A stretch of 64,000 nucleotides of DNA. Origin: Brasilonema angustatum HA4187-MV1. Its GTDB lineage: Bacteria; Cyanobacteriota; Cyanobacteriia; Cyanobacteriales; Nostocaceae. Both the position numbers and the translations under genes were made by a program. Below, piece after piece: positions 17,844 through 26,478 of this stretch; position 1 is the first letter of the stretch, and every line of letters begins with the position of its first letter. Where the stretch lies: contig JAHHGV010000018.1 of assembly GCA_019359695.1 (NCBI GenBank), positions 90,668 through 154,667 of the forward strand. Direction: 5' to 3'. A model generated the notes under the pieces. It did not search any database. It worked only from the letters and a program-made list of their open reading frames with translations, and was not told the DNA's origin.

Positions 17844-18887
17844 ATGACAGTCAATCCAGAAACCATCGACTCATTTCGAGCCTTAGCACTCCAAGTAACG
17901 TGCCACGCAGTCAACCAAGCAACTGATCGTCAGGAAGCACGTTCTTTGATGCAAAATACTATCAAGCGTTTAGGACAACAAATTGCTGCCAGTATTGCAT
18001 TCATCGGCTTTGACTGTCGTTTAATTGTTTTACCGGAATACTTCCTCACGGGCTTTCCAATGGGAGAGTCGCTGGCTGTCTGGGGGGAAAAAGCAAGTCT
18101 TGAAATGGCGGGTGCTGAATATGAGGCACTCAGTAAAATTGCACAAAAACATAGTATTTTTCTTGCGGGTAACGCCTACGAACTTGACCCCAACTTTCCA
18201 GGACTGTACTTTCAAACTTGCTTTGTTATTGACCCATCAGGGTCAGTTGTCTTGCGGTATCGGCGGCTGAATTCTATGTTTGCTCCGACACCGCATGATG
18301 TCTGGGATAAATATCTTGACTGTTATGGACTTGAAGGTGTGTTTCCGGTTGCCAAAACTGCTATTGGGAATTTAGCGGCGATCGCATCAGAAGAAATTTT
18401 ATATCCGGAAGTGACGCGCTGTCTGGGAATGCGTGGAGCAGAGATTTTTCTGCACTCAACCTCAGAAGTTTATGGTAAAGAACGCGCTCCCAAAGAAGCG
18501 GCAAAAATCTGCCGCGCGGCAGAAAATATGGCATACGTAGTCTCATCAAATACTGCGGGTATCACTAATATCCCCATCCCTGTTGCTTCTGCCGATGGTG
18601 GCTCTAAAATCATTGACTATCGAGGGTTGGTTTTAGCCGAGACAGGCCAAGGGGAGAGTATAGCAGCTTTTGCTGAGATAGACTTGGCTGCTTTACGCCG
18701 CTACCGCCGCCGCCCAGGGTTAAATAATTTACTTTCACGACAACGGTTTGAACTCTACGCAGAAAGTTATCGTGACTCGCACTTTTACCCAGCTAACACT
18801 ATGCTGGAAAAAGAAGTAGACCGCAAACACTTCATCAAAACACAGCAAGAAACGATAGAGCGCCTAGCTAAACTGGGGGTAATTTGA
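17844..18887 (+). CDS. Nitrilase-superfamily (C-N hydrolase) protein with altered catalytic triad
   Basis: A 347-residue protein with the carbon-nitrogen hydrolase fold: LIVLPEYFLTGFP (Glu65), a KHSIFLAGNAYE core strand, YRRLN at the usual YRK position and AIASEEILYPE at the usual ICYDxxFPE position. The canonical Glu-Lys-Cys triad therefore reads Glu65-Arg141-Ser182. The family normally hydrolyses nitriles, amides or carbamoyl compounds through the Cys. With Ser and Arg, this may be a binding protein, a different hydrolase or inactive; some uncharacterised nitrilase-like branches lack the triad. The stop is four bases before the ATG of the aldehyde dehydrogenase gene, so the two are cotranscribed and probably act on one metabolite. 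Confidence 0.85.
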   Translation: MTVNPETIDSFRALALQVTCHAVNQATDRQEARSLMQNTIKRLGQQIAASIAFIGFDCRLIVLPEYFLTGFPMGESLAVWGEKASLEMAGAEYEALSKIAQKHSIFLAGNAYELDPNFPGLYFQTCFVIDPSGSVVLRYRRLNSMFAPTPHDVWDKYLDCYGLEGVFPVAKTAIGNLAAIASEEILYPEVTRCLGMRGAEIFLHSTSEVYGKERAPKEAAKICRAAENMAYVVSSNTAGITNIPIPVASADGGSKIIDYRGLVLAETGQGESIAAFAEIDLAALRRYRRRPGLNNLLSRQRFELYAESYRDSHFYPANTMLEKEVDRKHFIKTQQETIERLAKLGVI

Positions 18888-18890
18888 GTC

Positions 18891-20318
18891 ATGTCCAAAC
18901 CAATAGAAGTTCGCAACCCCTGGACTGGAAAATTTGATTATGTGATTATACCACTACCGCCAAAGCTAATAGTACAGCAATGCAACCGCTTGCGCAGAGC
19001 ACAAAGAAGTTGGTTGCAGCTTGGTTTAGAAGGGAGAATCTCAGTTCTGCAACAGTGGAAGAGTGCGATTATATCTGGACGCGATAAACTGCTCGAAGCG
19101 TTGGTCAATGACACCGGAAGATTATCAATATCGCAATTAGAAATTGACTCATTTCTCTCTAGCATTGATAGATGGTGTACATTAGCACCACAACTATTGC
19201 AAGAATCTGTTAAAGATACAGCAATTTCTTTTATCGAACTGCAACAAACAGCGGTTCCTTACCCTCTAGTTGGAGTCATTAGCCCGTGGAACCTTCCTCT
19301 GCTGCTTTCCACAATAGATACAATTCCAGCATTACTCGCTGGTTGTGCTGTAATCATCAAACCCAGTGAAATTGCTCCCCGCTTTTGCGGACCACTGTTG
19401 GCATCAATTAATGCAGTGCCAATATTACGTGAGATATTAACTTTTATAGAGGGAGCAGGCGAAACCGGAGCTGCACTGATCGAGTATGTGGATTTGGTAT
19501 GCTTTACTGGGAGTGTGGCAACAGGTCGAAAAGTCGCAGAAGCAGCAGCCAAACGCTTTATTCCTGCTTTTTTGGAATTAGGAGGAAAAGACCCGGCGAT
19601 CGTTTTGTCGTCTGCTAATTTAGACTTAGCAACATCAGCAATTTTGTGGGGTTCCGTCGTTAGCACCGGACAATCGTGTCTTTCTATTGAGCGAATCTAT
19701 GTTGCGGAATCTATTTTTGAAAAGTTTGTTGAACAACTGGTAGCCAAAGCCCAACGTCTTGAGTTAGGTTATCCTAGGCTGGAAAATGGAGAAATTGGTC
19801 CTATTATTGCAGAAAAACAAGCAGCAATTATCAGCGACCATCTGCTAGACGCCGTGGAACAAGGAGCAGTTGTTCACTGTGGCGGTGAAGTTGAGAATTA
19901 TGGAGGAGGTTGGTGGTGTCGTCCTACAGTTCTCACTTCTGTCAACCATTCTATGAAGGTGATGACCGAAGAAACATTTGGTCCTATTATGCCAGTGATG
20001 CCTTTTTCCACAACTGAAGAAGCAGTGAACTTGGCAAATGATTCGATTTATGGATTAAGTGCAGCCGTTTTTGCCTCCTCAGAAACAGAAGCTTTGAAAG
20101 TCGCACGTCAGATAGATGCGGGTGCTATTAGTATTAATGATGCTGGTCTGACTGCTCTTATGCATGAGGGAGAAAAAAATGCTTTTAAATTTTCTGGCAT
20201 GGGTGGATCACGCATGGGACCTGCAGCGCTGACACGTTTTATGCGAAAAAAAGCTTTTTTGGTGAAAACAAAGAACATCAGCGACCCTTGGTGGTTTGAT
20301 GACATGTCGGGTGGTTGA
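18891..20318 (+). CDS. Aldehyde dehydrogenase family protein
   Basis: A 475-residue NAD(P)-dependent aldehyde dehydrogenase. Motifs: SPWNLPLLLS (Asn134), IIKPSE (Lys157), FTGSVATGRKV for cofactor binding, LELGGKDP (general base Glu229), GQSCLSIERIYV (nucleophile Cys263), EETFGPIMPVMPF and NDSIYGLSAAVF. All catalytic residues are present. Downstream MHEGEKNAFKFSGMGGSRMG differs slightly from the usual KxSGxGxE pattern. It oxidises an aldehyde to the acid; substrate unknown. It is coupled to the nitrilase-like gene, suggesting a two-step conversion. A repeat-rich region with a probable MITE follows. Confidence 0.92.
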   Translation: MSKPIEVRNPWTGKFDYVIIPLPPKLIVQQCNRLRRAQRSWLQLGLEGRISVLQQWKSAIISGRDKLLEALVNDTGRLSISQLEIDSFLSSIDRWCTLAPQLLQESVKDTAISFIELQQTAVPYPLVGVISPWNLPLLLSTIDTIPALLAGCAVIIKPSEIAPRFCGPLLASINAVPILREILTFIEGAGETGAALIEYVDLVCFTGSVATGRKVAEAAAKRFIPAFLELGGKDPAIVLSSANLDLATSAILWGSVVSTGQSCLSIERIYVAESIFEKFVEQLVAKAQRLELGYPRLENGEIGPIIAEKQAAIISDHLLDAVEQGAVVHCGGEVENYGGGWWCRPTVLTSVNHSMKVMTEETFGPIMPVMPFSTTEEAVNLANDSIYGLSAAVFASSETEALKVARQIDAGAISINDAGLTALMHEGEKNAFKFSGMGGSRMGPAALTRFMRKKAFLVKTKNISDPWWFDDMSGG

Positions 20319-20386
20319 CCAACAAAGGGTGTAGGGGTATGGGGGTGTAAGGGTGTAGGGGAGCCACTGCCCTACACCCTTACCCC

Positions 20387-20621
20387 CTTACACCCTCCCA
20401 GGGCTGTTTCATTCCCTCAAAGGCTCATCATGTCAAGGGTTAATCTTAGCCATCGCTCCTTATTTCCTGGAGAAAAATTGAATTTTCTGGGTTCCAATGT
20501 AGGTTTTCTATAACTTATGTCCCAAAAATTATCGCGCTACATATTGACAAATCCTTGCTCCTTAACGAATGAAACAGCCCTGCTTACACCCTCCCATAAC
20601 GAAGCCTCTCGTTGCGTAAAT
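20387..20621. mobile_element. Putative MITE with 15-bp terminal inverted repeats
   Basis: AGGGCTGTTTCATTC (20400-20414) has its exact complement at 20567-20581, enclosing about 150 AT-rich bases with no gene. The 14-mer CTTACACCCTCCCA occurs directly on both sides (20387-20400 and 20583-20596), as a target-site duplication would, although this locus also carries other copies of that G/C-rich repeat (GGTGTAGGGG units from 20326). The right flank is the 39-base dispersed repeat also found inverted at 16114-16152. Confidence 0.55.
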
Positions 20622-20639
20622 TCTGTGAGGTAAGCTCTT

Positions 20640-23039
20640 CTACACACTCACAAACTGACTTGCAGTTAGCGTCATCGTATTAACTCCCGTTAGGGTTGCT
20701 AAGATACTATTATCCGATAGAATATTGTTGCCAGAGAACGTCAAATTCTTAAAGGTTAGACCCCCTGTTAAACCAATTTTGTCACCAGCACTGCGGTTGA
20801 AATCAGTAATTATATCGACACCACTGTTCTTCTGCAAGACGAAAGTATCCGCACCAGCATCACCAGTTAAGATATCATCCCCATTACCACCTCTGAGGAA
20901 GTCATTACCGTTGCCACCGACAAGTAGGTCATCTCCGTTACCTCCGAGTAAAGTGTCATTGCCATTACCTCCGAGTAAAGTGTCATCGCCATTACCACCG
21001 TCGAGTTGATCATTGCCATTACCTCCGAGTAAAGTGTCATTGCCATTACCACCGTCGAGTTGGTCATCTCCTGCCAAGGCATTGATAGTATCGTTGCCGT
21101 TCAAACCGAAAATGACATCATTACCAGCAGTACCAGTGAGGTTGTCATTGCCATTACCACCGTTGATGTTTTGGCCAACAGCAACTGTGACGGTTCCAGT
21201 GTCAGTGCCACCATTGCCATCGCTGAGGGTATAATCAAAAGTGGCGTTGCCACTGAAGTTGTTGTTGGGAGTAAAAATAACTTCGTCATCACTCGTATAA
21301 TCAGGAGTGCCATTGTCATTTAAGCTCACAGTACCGTTAGTCGCATTGCCGACAGCAGTAATGATTAAAAGGTTGCCATCTGGGTCTGTGTCGTTAGCAA
21401 GCAGGGTGGTTACAGAAAGAGTCACAGCAGTATTTTGGCGAGTGGTGGCGCTGTCGTCAACGGCAACTGGAGATTGGTTATTGATGATGCTACTCAATAA
21501 TACTGAAACGTTATTGGAGTTAAGGTTCGCCGTTGCCAAGTCGAGTTTGCCGTCAGAGTCGAAGTCAGCTGTGGTCACGGATATCGGACCTGAGTTTGGC
21601 CCAACCCTAAAGTTAATGGCAGTGCCAAAGCCGCCACTACCGTTGTTCAACAATACTGAAACGTTGCTGGAAGAAACGTTTGCTGTTGCCAAGTCGAGTT
21701 TACCGTCACCATTGAAGTCCCCTGTGATCACGGATTGGGGAACTAACCCCACCGCAAAGTTGGTGGCAGTGCCAAAGCCGCCACTACCGTTATTCAACAG
21801 CACTGAAACGTTATTGGAAGAAATGTTTGCTGTTGCCAAGTCGAGTTTGCCGTCACCATTGAAGTCGCCTGTGGTCACGGAATAAGGATTTGACCCTGCT
21901 TGATAGTAGGTAGCAGTGCCAAACCCACCATCACCGTTGTTCAACAGCACTGAAACGTTGTCGCTGTCGCTATAGCTCGCCACAGCCAAGTCGAGTTTAC
22001 CGTCAGAGTTGAAATCCCCTGTGGTCACGGATTGGGGACTTGACGTCACCGCAAAGTTGCTGGCGGTGCCAAAGCCACCACTACCGTTGTTCAACAGCAC
22101 TGAAACGTTGTTGGAGCTATTGTTCGCTACAGCCAAGTCGAGTAGCCCGTCAGAGTTGAAATCCCCTGTGGTCACGGATATCGGACCTAACCCCGCTTGA
22201 TAGTTGGTAGCAGTGCCAAAACCGCCACTACCGTTGTTCAACAGCACTGAAACTGTGCCTGCACCGGAGCCAATGATCGGCACAGCCAAATCGGGTAGCT
22301 CGTCACCATTGAAGTCGCCCGTGGTCACAGATCTCGGACGTAACCCTACCGCAAAGTTGGTAGCAGTACCAAAACCGCCACTACCGTTGTTCAACAGCAC
22401 TGAAACGTTGTCGGAGCCATAGTTCGCCACAGCCAAGTCGGGTAGCCCGTCACCATTGAAGTCCTCTGTGGTTATGGAAAAGGGATTTGACCCCACTCCA
22501 TAGTAAATAGGAGTGCTAAAAGTGACAGCAAATACCCCAGAGTAGCTCTGCATCAGTTCGGGTGTAAACGCATTCGTTGCGTCACACTCTCCGATGTGTT
22601 GTTGTAATTGCCAACTCCCACCCAATGCTGTATTTCCGACTCGCTTAGAAGAGGCAGCGATACTTGTTCTTGTCAATTCGTATAGTTGAGCAACAAATTG
22701 TGCACCCACATCCCCGGAGGCGACGTTACACCCGTAGAGTTGGATGCAACCAGATCCCCAAGTTTTCAGTTGTGAGCGATAAGAGTCGATGGTGTCCAAG
22801 CTTAGCTGGCTATTACCCAGATATAAGTATCCCGGCGCACCGTGAGAAACGATGTGAATGCTAGAGATATCGCTGCGTCCAACCAGTGCTGTAGTTATTT
22901 GTGCAATTCCATCACTGTGATTTTCTAGGACAATCACTTCAGCTTCTGCTACTGCACCGAGTATTAGACTTTGAAAGTCGTCTACGTTGGCATCAATGAA
23001 GACGACAGGATGACGATTTGCGGTACGGGCGAGTACCAT
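20640..23039 (-). CDS. DUF4347 / FG-GAP / VCBS / RTX calcium-binding surface protein
   Basis: About 799 residues. The N-terminal DUF4347 domain ([44 protein letters not shown]; about 10-160) is followed by seven FG-GAP/VCBS repeats of about 60 residues, each with DFNGDG-LDLAVAN and [13 protein letters not shown] (integrin-like propeller). Next come a cadherin-like/VCBS domain ([11 protein letters not shown]... [18 protein letters not shown]) and about ten GGNGND-type RTX calcium-binding nonapeptides, then a DIITDFN-type C-terminal module found on type I-secreted proteins. There is no Sec signal. It is likely secreted by a type I system and active in adhesion or matrix formation. The start at 23039 ([10 protein letters not shown]) follows AGGA at about 9 bases; the frame opens upstream at 23078. 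Confidence 0.9.
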   Translation of the reverse strand: MVLARTANRHPVVFIDANVDDFQSLILGAVAEAEVIVLENHSDGIAQITTALVGRSDISSIHIVSHGAPGYLYLGNSQLSLDTIDSYRSQLKTWGSGCIQLYGCNVASGDVGAQFVAQLYELTRTSIAASSKRVGNTALGGSWQLQQHIGECDATNAFTPELMQSYSGVFAVTFSTPIYYGVGSNPFSITTEDFNGDGLPDLAVANYGSDNVSVLLNNGSGGFGTATNFAVGLRPRSVTTGDFNGDELPDLAVPIIGSGAGTVSVLLNNGSGGFGTATNYQAGLGPISVTTGDFNSDGLLDLAVANNSSNNVSVLLNNGSGGFGTASNFAVTSSPQSVTTGDFNSDGKLDLAVASYSDSDNVSVLLNNGDGGFGTATYYQAGSNPYSVTTGDFNGDGKLDLATANISSNNVSVLLNNGSGGFGTATNFAVGLVPQSVITGDFNGDGKLDLATANVSSSNVSVLLNNGSGGFGTAINFRVGPNSGPISVTTADFDSDGKLDLATANLNSNNVSVLLSSIINNQSPVAVDDSATTRQNTAVTLSVTTLLANDTDPDGNLLIITAVGNATNGTVSLNDNGTPDYTSDDEVIFTPNNNFSGNATFDYTLSDGNGGTDTGTVTVAVGQNINGGNGNDNLTGTAGNDVIFGLNGNDTINALAGDDQLDGGNGNDTLLGGNGNDQLDGGNGDDTLLGGNGNDTLLGGNGDDLLVGGNGNDFLRGGNGDDILTGDAGADTFVLQKNSGVDIITDFNRSAGDKIGLTGGLTFKNLTFSGNNILSDNSILATLTGVNTMTLTASQFVSV

Positions 23040-23408
23040 AAATATTGGTTCCTTTTTTGTTGCAAAAGAATTCAGCAAATCCTGATTCTGGAGCGTCTGC
23101 GCTCATGGGGTCTAACACGTAGAAGCCCGCACTGCGCAGGTGCGATACGCAAAGCGTCAAGCCTCCGGCTTATCGCCACCTCAAGGGAAGACACCGTCGA
23201 TGCGTATCGCAAAATATTACACTTCTTGTAAAAGTGAGATTTTACGAGGTTCTGTTAAAAGTTCCCTGTCAAGACTTCCTGACTTTTGCAACAAGTTTAT
23301 TGGATTTTTGAAGCATGAGTGCTTCACTATCAAATATTAATGTGCAAAATATTGACCACTGTAGGATGTGGGATGCAATAAGTTTTTCCAATTATTGTGA
23401 AGAGAATA
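23040..23408. other. Intergenic region with dispersed GC-rich repeat
   Basis: About 370 bases without a supported gene. 23105-23180 holds GC-rich palindromic units (GTAGAAGCCCGCACTGCGCAG, GATACGCAAAGCG), including a 25-base segment at 23152-23176 identical to 8909-8933. The promoter of the DUF4347 gene should lie here. The end toward 23408 is AT-rich and only holds the 3' flank of the next minus-strand gene. Confidence 0.6.
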
Positions 23409-24209
23409 TTAAGCCCCTAAAGCTTTATCCCACTCTAACTGATGAGCCAAACCATACTTGGTAAAATCTTCTATTTTAGCTTTATCACTTTTACCAAAAA
23501 CACCTAAACTGTAAGGATTATCTTGCATACGTTGTGTGACTTGCTCTTGTTCAAATCGTATCAATTCTTCTCTCGGCTTATCTATTTTTAAAAAGTCTAC
23601 AACTAAGACAGTTCTGTCATAATTGGTGTAATTATGTGGGCAGTGTGGATAACTGTGATCTAAAACCATGAATTCTCCTTCATGCCAATAAAGCTGCTCA
23701 TGGCATATTTTCATAGCTATATCCCCTGGTGGTACGATTAATCCTAGATAGCCACGATTCATATGAGGGTTATCGTTCACATGCAGCTTGATATCCAAGC
23801 CTGGATGGAATGTACCAAAATAGACATTTCTGATGATGTTATCATCGATTAAGTTGATTTTTTTTATTACCTGAGCCACATTTGGGAAATATTTCTCTCT
23901 TAGTGCAAGTGCTTTTTCCGATGCGTCATTTTGGCTATAATTAGGATATTCTATTTGATGAATTTGAATATATTCTTCAATGAAGATACCTTGAAATAAA
24001 ATACCAAAAGCACTGTATTTTGAATTTCCTTTTGTTTTTATCGTTTTACTTTTAGGACCCAAAACATCATAAGTGAATTGTAACTCCTCATTCGATGCGT
24101 GTTTACTAAAGTGTGTAAACTCATCTCTAATAACTTGCCAGTTATCTTGAAAGGTTTTGAGAAAATTAAATTGCTTTGGGTCTAGATGATACTCATTAAA
24201 ACTTTCCAT
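23409..24209 (-). CDS. Aspartyl/asparaginyl beta-hydroxylase-like 2OG-Fe(II) oxygenase
   Basis: A 266-residue protein whose C-terminal half matches the AspH fold: FHPGLDIKLHVND, NRGYLGLIVPPGD, YWHEGEFMVLDHSYPH and NYTNYDRTVLVVDFLK. The HVND/HSYPH histidines and the Arg of YDRTVL are the expected iron and 2-oxoglutarate ligands. The enzyme would hydroxylate a beta carbon of an Asp/Asn-like residue or small molecule; cyanobacterial relatives also act on peptides and lipopeptides. The start at 24209 follows TAGGAG at good spacing. It is divergent from the hydantoinase-like gene across a 190-base promoter region, so shared regulation with the downstream enzyme group is possible. The N-terminal 80 residues are not recognised. 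Confidence 0.85.
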   Translation of the reverse strand: MESFNEYHLDPKQFNFLKTFQDNWQVIRDEFTHFSKHASNEELQFTYDVLGPKSKTIKTKGNSKYSAFGILFQGIFIEEYIQIHQIEYPNYSQNDASEKALALREKYFPNVAQVIKKINLIDDNIIRNVYFGTFHPGLDIKLHVNDNPHMNRGYLGLIVPPGDIAMKICHEQLYWHEGEFMVLDHSYPHCPHNYTNYDRTVLVVDFLKIDKPREELIRFEQEQVTQRMQDNPYSLGVFGKSDKAKIEDFTKYGLAHQLEWDKALGA

Positions 24210-24397
24210 TATCTTTTCTCCTAAAGATGATTGAATAAAAAAGTTACATGGTGATGGGATTTTGTCTGCGTCCCAGTACGATGTTGAAATTTATGATTTC
24301 AAGACTAAACTTATACAACGGTTTAATGGAATAATATCATCTGTGTTGATGTTCTTAAACTTTTGGGTTCTGTACTCATTTTAACGTGAGGTCAACT

Positions 24398-25867
24398 GTG
24401 TCTGAAGCTCCGGTATTAGATAAAATTATCAAAAATCTACGGGTAGTTCGTCCCCATCAGGATGCTGTCGAACGACTTGATTTAGGAATTAAGGATGGAA
24501 AATTTGCTACTATTGCTCCTAATATTAACCCAGACCAAGGCAAAGAGGTCTTGGATGGCAAAAACTTGCTAGGCTTTCCTGGAGTCGTAGATGCCCATAT
24601 GCACATCGGTATCTATCAACCCCTCGACAAAGATGCTGTGACTGAAACCAAAGCAGCCGCGATGGGGGGAGTCACAACTAGTCTCAATTACATCCGTACA
24701 GGACAGTATTATCTCAACAAAGGCGGTTCCTACCGGGATTTTTTTCCAGAAGTACTGGCGTTATCCGCAGATCATTTTTTTGTTGATTATGGCTATCACG
24801 TCGCACCTATAGCTAGCCAGCATATCGACGAAATACCTTTACTGTTTGAAGAACATGGTGTATCTTCGTTTAAAATATTCATGTTTTATGGCGGCTATGG
24901 GTTGCATGGTTTGTCAGACCAGCAAAACCTCTTCCTGATGATTAATAAAGAGGAACGCTATGACTTCGCCCATTTTGAATTTATCATGCGCCGTCTAACT
25001 CGCTTGATGGAAGCACATCCAGAAGCGCGAGATACTATCAGCTTGAGTTTGCACTGCGAAGTTGCTGAAATTCTCAACGCCTATACCAAAATAGTTGAAA
25101 ATGACTCCAACCTTAGCGGACTAAACGCCTACAGTGCAGCACGTCCCCCTCATTCTGAAGGTTTAGCAATTTGCATTGCTTCCTATTTGGCACATGAGAC
25201 GAACTGTGCAAATATCAATTTATTGCACCTGAGTTCACGTAAGGCAATGGAAGCAGCTTTGACTATGCAAACTGCTTTTCCCCATATCAATTTTCGGCGA
25301 GAAGTGACCGTCGGACATTTGCTATTAGATGTTGATACCCCCACCGCTACTTGGGCAAAAGTAAACCCCCCTATTCGTCCCCGTGCCGATGTGGAATACT
25401 TATGGCAAGCAGTACTCAACCATCAGGTAGATTGGATAGTGAGTGATCATGCTTGCTGTTCTGCTGAACAAAAAAGAAGTGCTAAAGACCCAAATAATAT
25501 TTGGTTGGCAAAGTCTGGTTTTGGTGGTACAGAATATTTACTTTCTGGTGTATTAAGTGAAGGTAGTAAGCGGGGAATGTCGTACAACCACATGGCTAAG
25601 TTGCTATCATGGAATCCGTCGCGACGCTTTGGTTTGTTACAAAAAGGGGATATCGCCATTGGCTACGATGCTGATTTAGTACTGGTAGATCCAAATGAAA
25701 CCTTTGTGGTACGTGCTGCTGAATCAGAGTCACAACAAGGTTACACACCCTTTGAAGGGGTGGAGTTAACGGGACGGGTGAAAAGTACGTTTTTACGTGG
25801 AAATCTTATTTACAATAATGGACAGGTTGTAGGTTCACCGACTGGACGTTATTTAAAAAGATGTTAG
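24398..25867 (+). CDS. Dihydropyrimidinase/hydantoinase-like cyclic amidohydrolase
   Basis: A 489-residue amidohydrolase. The metal-site residues are all present: VVDAHMH (His67, His69), the carboxylated lysine Lys159 in SSFKIFMFYGG, LSLHCE (His), NLLHLSS (His) and IVSDHAC (Asp). They match dihydropyrimidinase, D-hydantoinase and allantoinase, which open cyclic ureides. C-terminal NPSRRFGLLQKGDIAIGYDADLVLVDP is the usual second beta-sandwich part. GTG at 24398 is chosen because GTGAGG lies six bases upstream; an in-frame GTG at 24386 overlaps that site. It heads a run of plus-strand enzymes, with a DUF3598 gene 73 bases downstream. Confidence 0.9.
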   Translation: MSEAPVLDKIIKNLRVVRPHQDAVERLDLGIKDGKFATIAPNINPDQGKEVLDGKNLLGFPGVVDAHMHIGIYQPLDKDAVTETKAAAMGGVTTSLNYIRTGQYYLNKGGSYRDFFPEVLALSADHFFVDYGYHVAPIASQHIDEIPLLFEEHGVSSFKIFMFYGGYGLHGLSDQQNLFLMINKEERYDFAHFEFIMRRLTRLMEAHPEARDTISLSLHCEVAEILNAYTKIVENDSNLSGLNAYSAARPPHSEGLAICIASYLAHETNCANINLLHLSSRKAMEAALTMQTAFPHINFRREVTVGHLLLDVDTPTATWAKVNPPIRPRADVEYLWQAVLNHQVDWIVSDHACCSAEQKRSAKDPNNIWLAKSGFGGTEYLLSGVLSEGSKRGMSYNHMAKLLSWNPSRRFGLLQKGDIAIGYDADLVLVDPNETFVVRAAESESQQGYTPFEGVELTGRVKSTFLRGNLIYNNGQVVGSPTGRYLKRC

Positions 25868-25940
25868 AGCAATCTCCAGTTAAATCTTGTTGCTTACAAT
25901 CTTTAGTAATTAGTATCTGCGAAGACAAAGGAGTTCTGCT

Positions 25941-26387
25941 ATGTCTGCCATTCGAGAAGAAATGCCTGTACTTACTCGCCACGAAGGAGATTGGGTAGGT
26001 ACGTATACAGTGGTTGATACAGAAGGAAAAATCGTTGATAAATATGAATCTCACTTAACCTGTCAATTTCCAGAAGACGGTTCCCACTCCTACTACCAAA
26101 TCAATCGCTATAAGTGGTCTGATGGGAAACACGAAGAGTATGAGTTTCCTGGAACTTACCGAGACAAAACGCTGTGGTTTGACACAGACCGTATTGACGG
26201 AAAAGCCTGGGAAATCGATGATGCAACGGTTATTTTGTGGTTCTCTTATAAGACCGTACCGGATATGTTCTTGTATGAAATGATTGTGATTAGTCCTTGC
26301 AATAATCATCGCGCCCGCACTTGGCACTGGTTTAAGAACAATCAACTCTTCAAGCGAACCCTGATCCAAGAAGAACGGCTACGATAA
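25941..26387 (+). CDS. DUF3598-type lipocalin-like protein
   Basis: 148 residues, rich in Trp, Tyr and charged residues, with MPVLTRHEGDWVGTYTVVD at the start and regularly spaced beta-strand-like segments (SHLTCQFPEDGSHSYYQINRY, YEFPGTYRDKTLWFDTDRI, FLYEMIVISPC, ARTWHWFKNNQLFKRTLIQE). This resembles cyanobacterial DUF3598 proteins, predicted lipocalin/FABP-like barrels that bind hydrophobic ligands. AAGGAG precedes the ATG. It lies 73 bases after the hydantoinase-like gene on the same strand and converges on the Rieske gene, separated by a 9-bp hairpin. Function is unknown; binding of an intermediate of the neighbouring pathway is a guess. Confidence 0.7.
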   Translation: MSAIREEMPVLTRHEGDWVGTYTVVDTEGKIVDKYESHLTCQFPEDGSHSYYQINRYKWSDGKHEEYEFPGTYRDKTLWFDTDRIDGKAWEIDDATVILWFSYKTVPDMFLYEMIVISPCNNHRARTWHWFKNNQLFKRTLIQEERLR

Positions 26388-26436
26388 AACGTTGAGCGAT
26401 CGCACAGAATTTGTAAAATGGATCTCCAATGCGTAG

Positions 26437-26461
26437 GGTGCGTTAAGCAGTGTAACGCACC
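26437..26461. terminator. Hairpin between convergent genes
   Basis: GGTGCGTTA (26437-26445) pairs with TAACGCACC (26453-26461) across a 7-base loop. It lies between convergent stop codons and may act as a bidirectional terminator, but no T run follows. The same hairpin type is a common cyanobacterial dispersed repeat. Confidence 0.5.
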
Positions 26462-26478
26462 ATTGTTATATGATCCAT

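Noticed and set aside
20725..22422. Long plus-strand frames rich in Pro, Leu and Ser opposite the RTX/FG-GAP gene
   Set aside because: They are antisense reflections of repeated GGNGND and LLNNGSGG codons of the real gene. No ribosome-binding sites or independent motifs.
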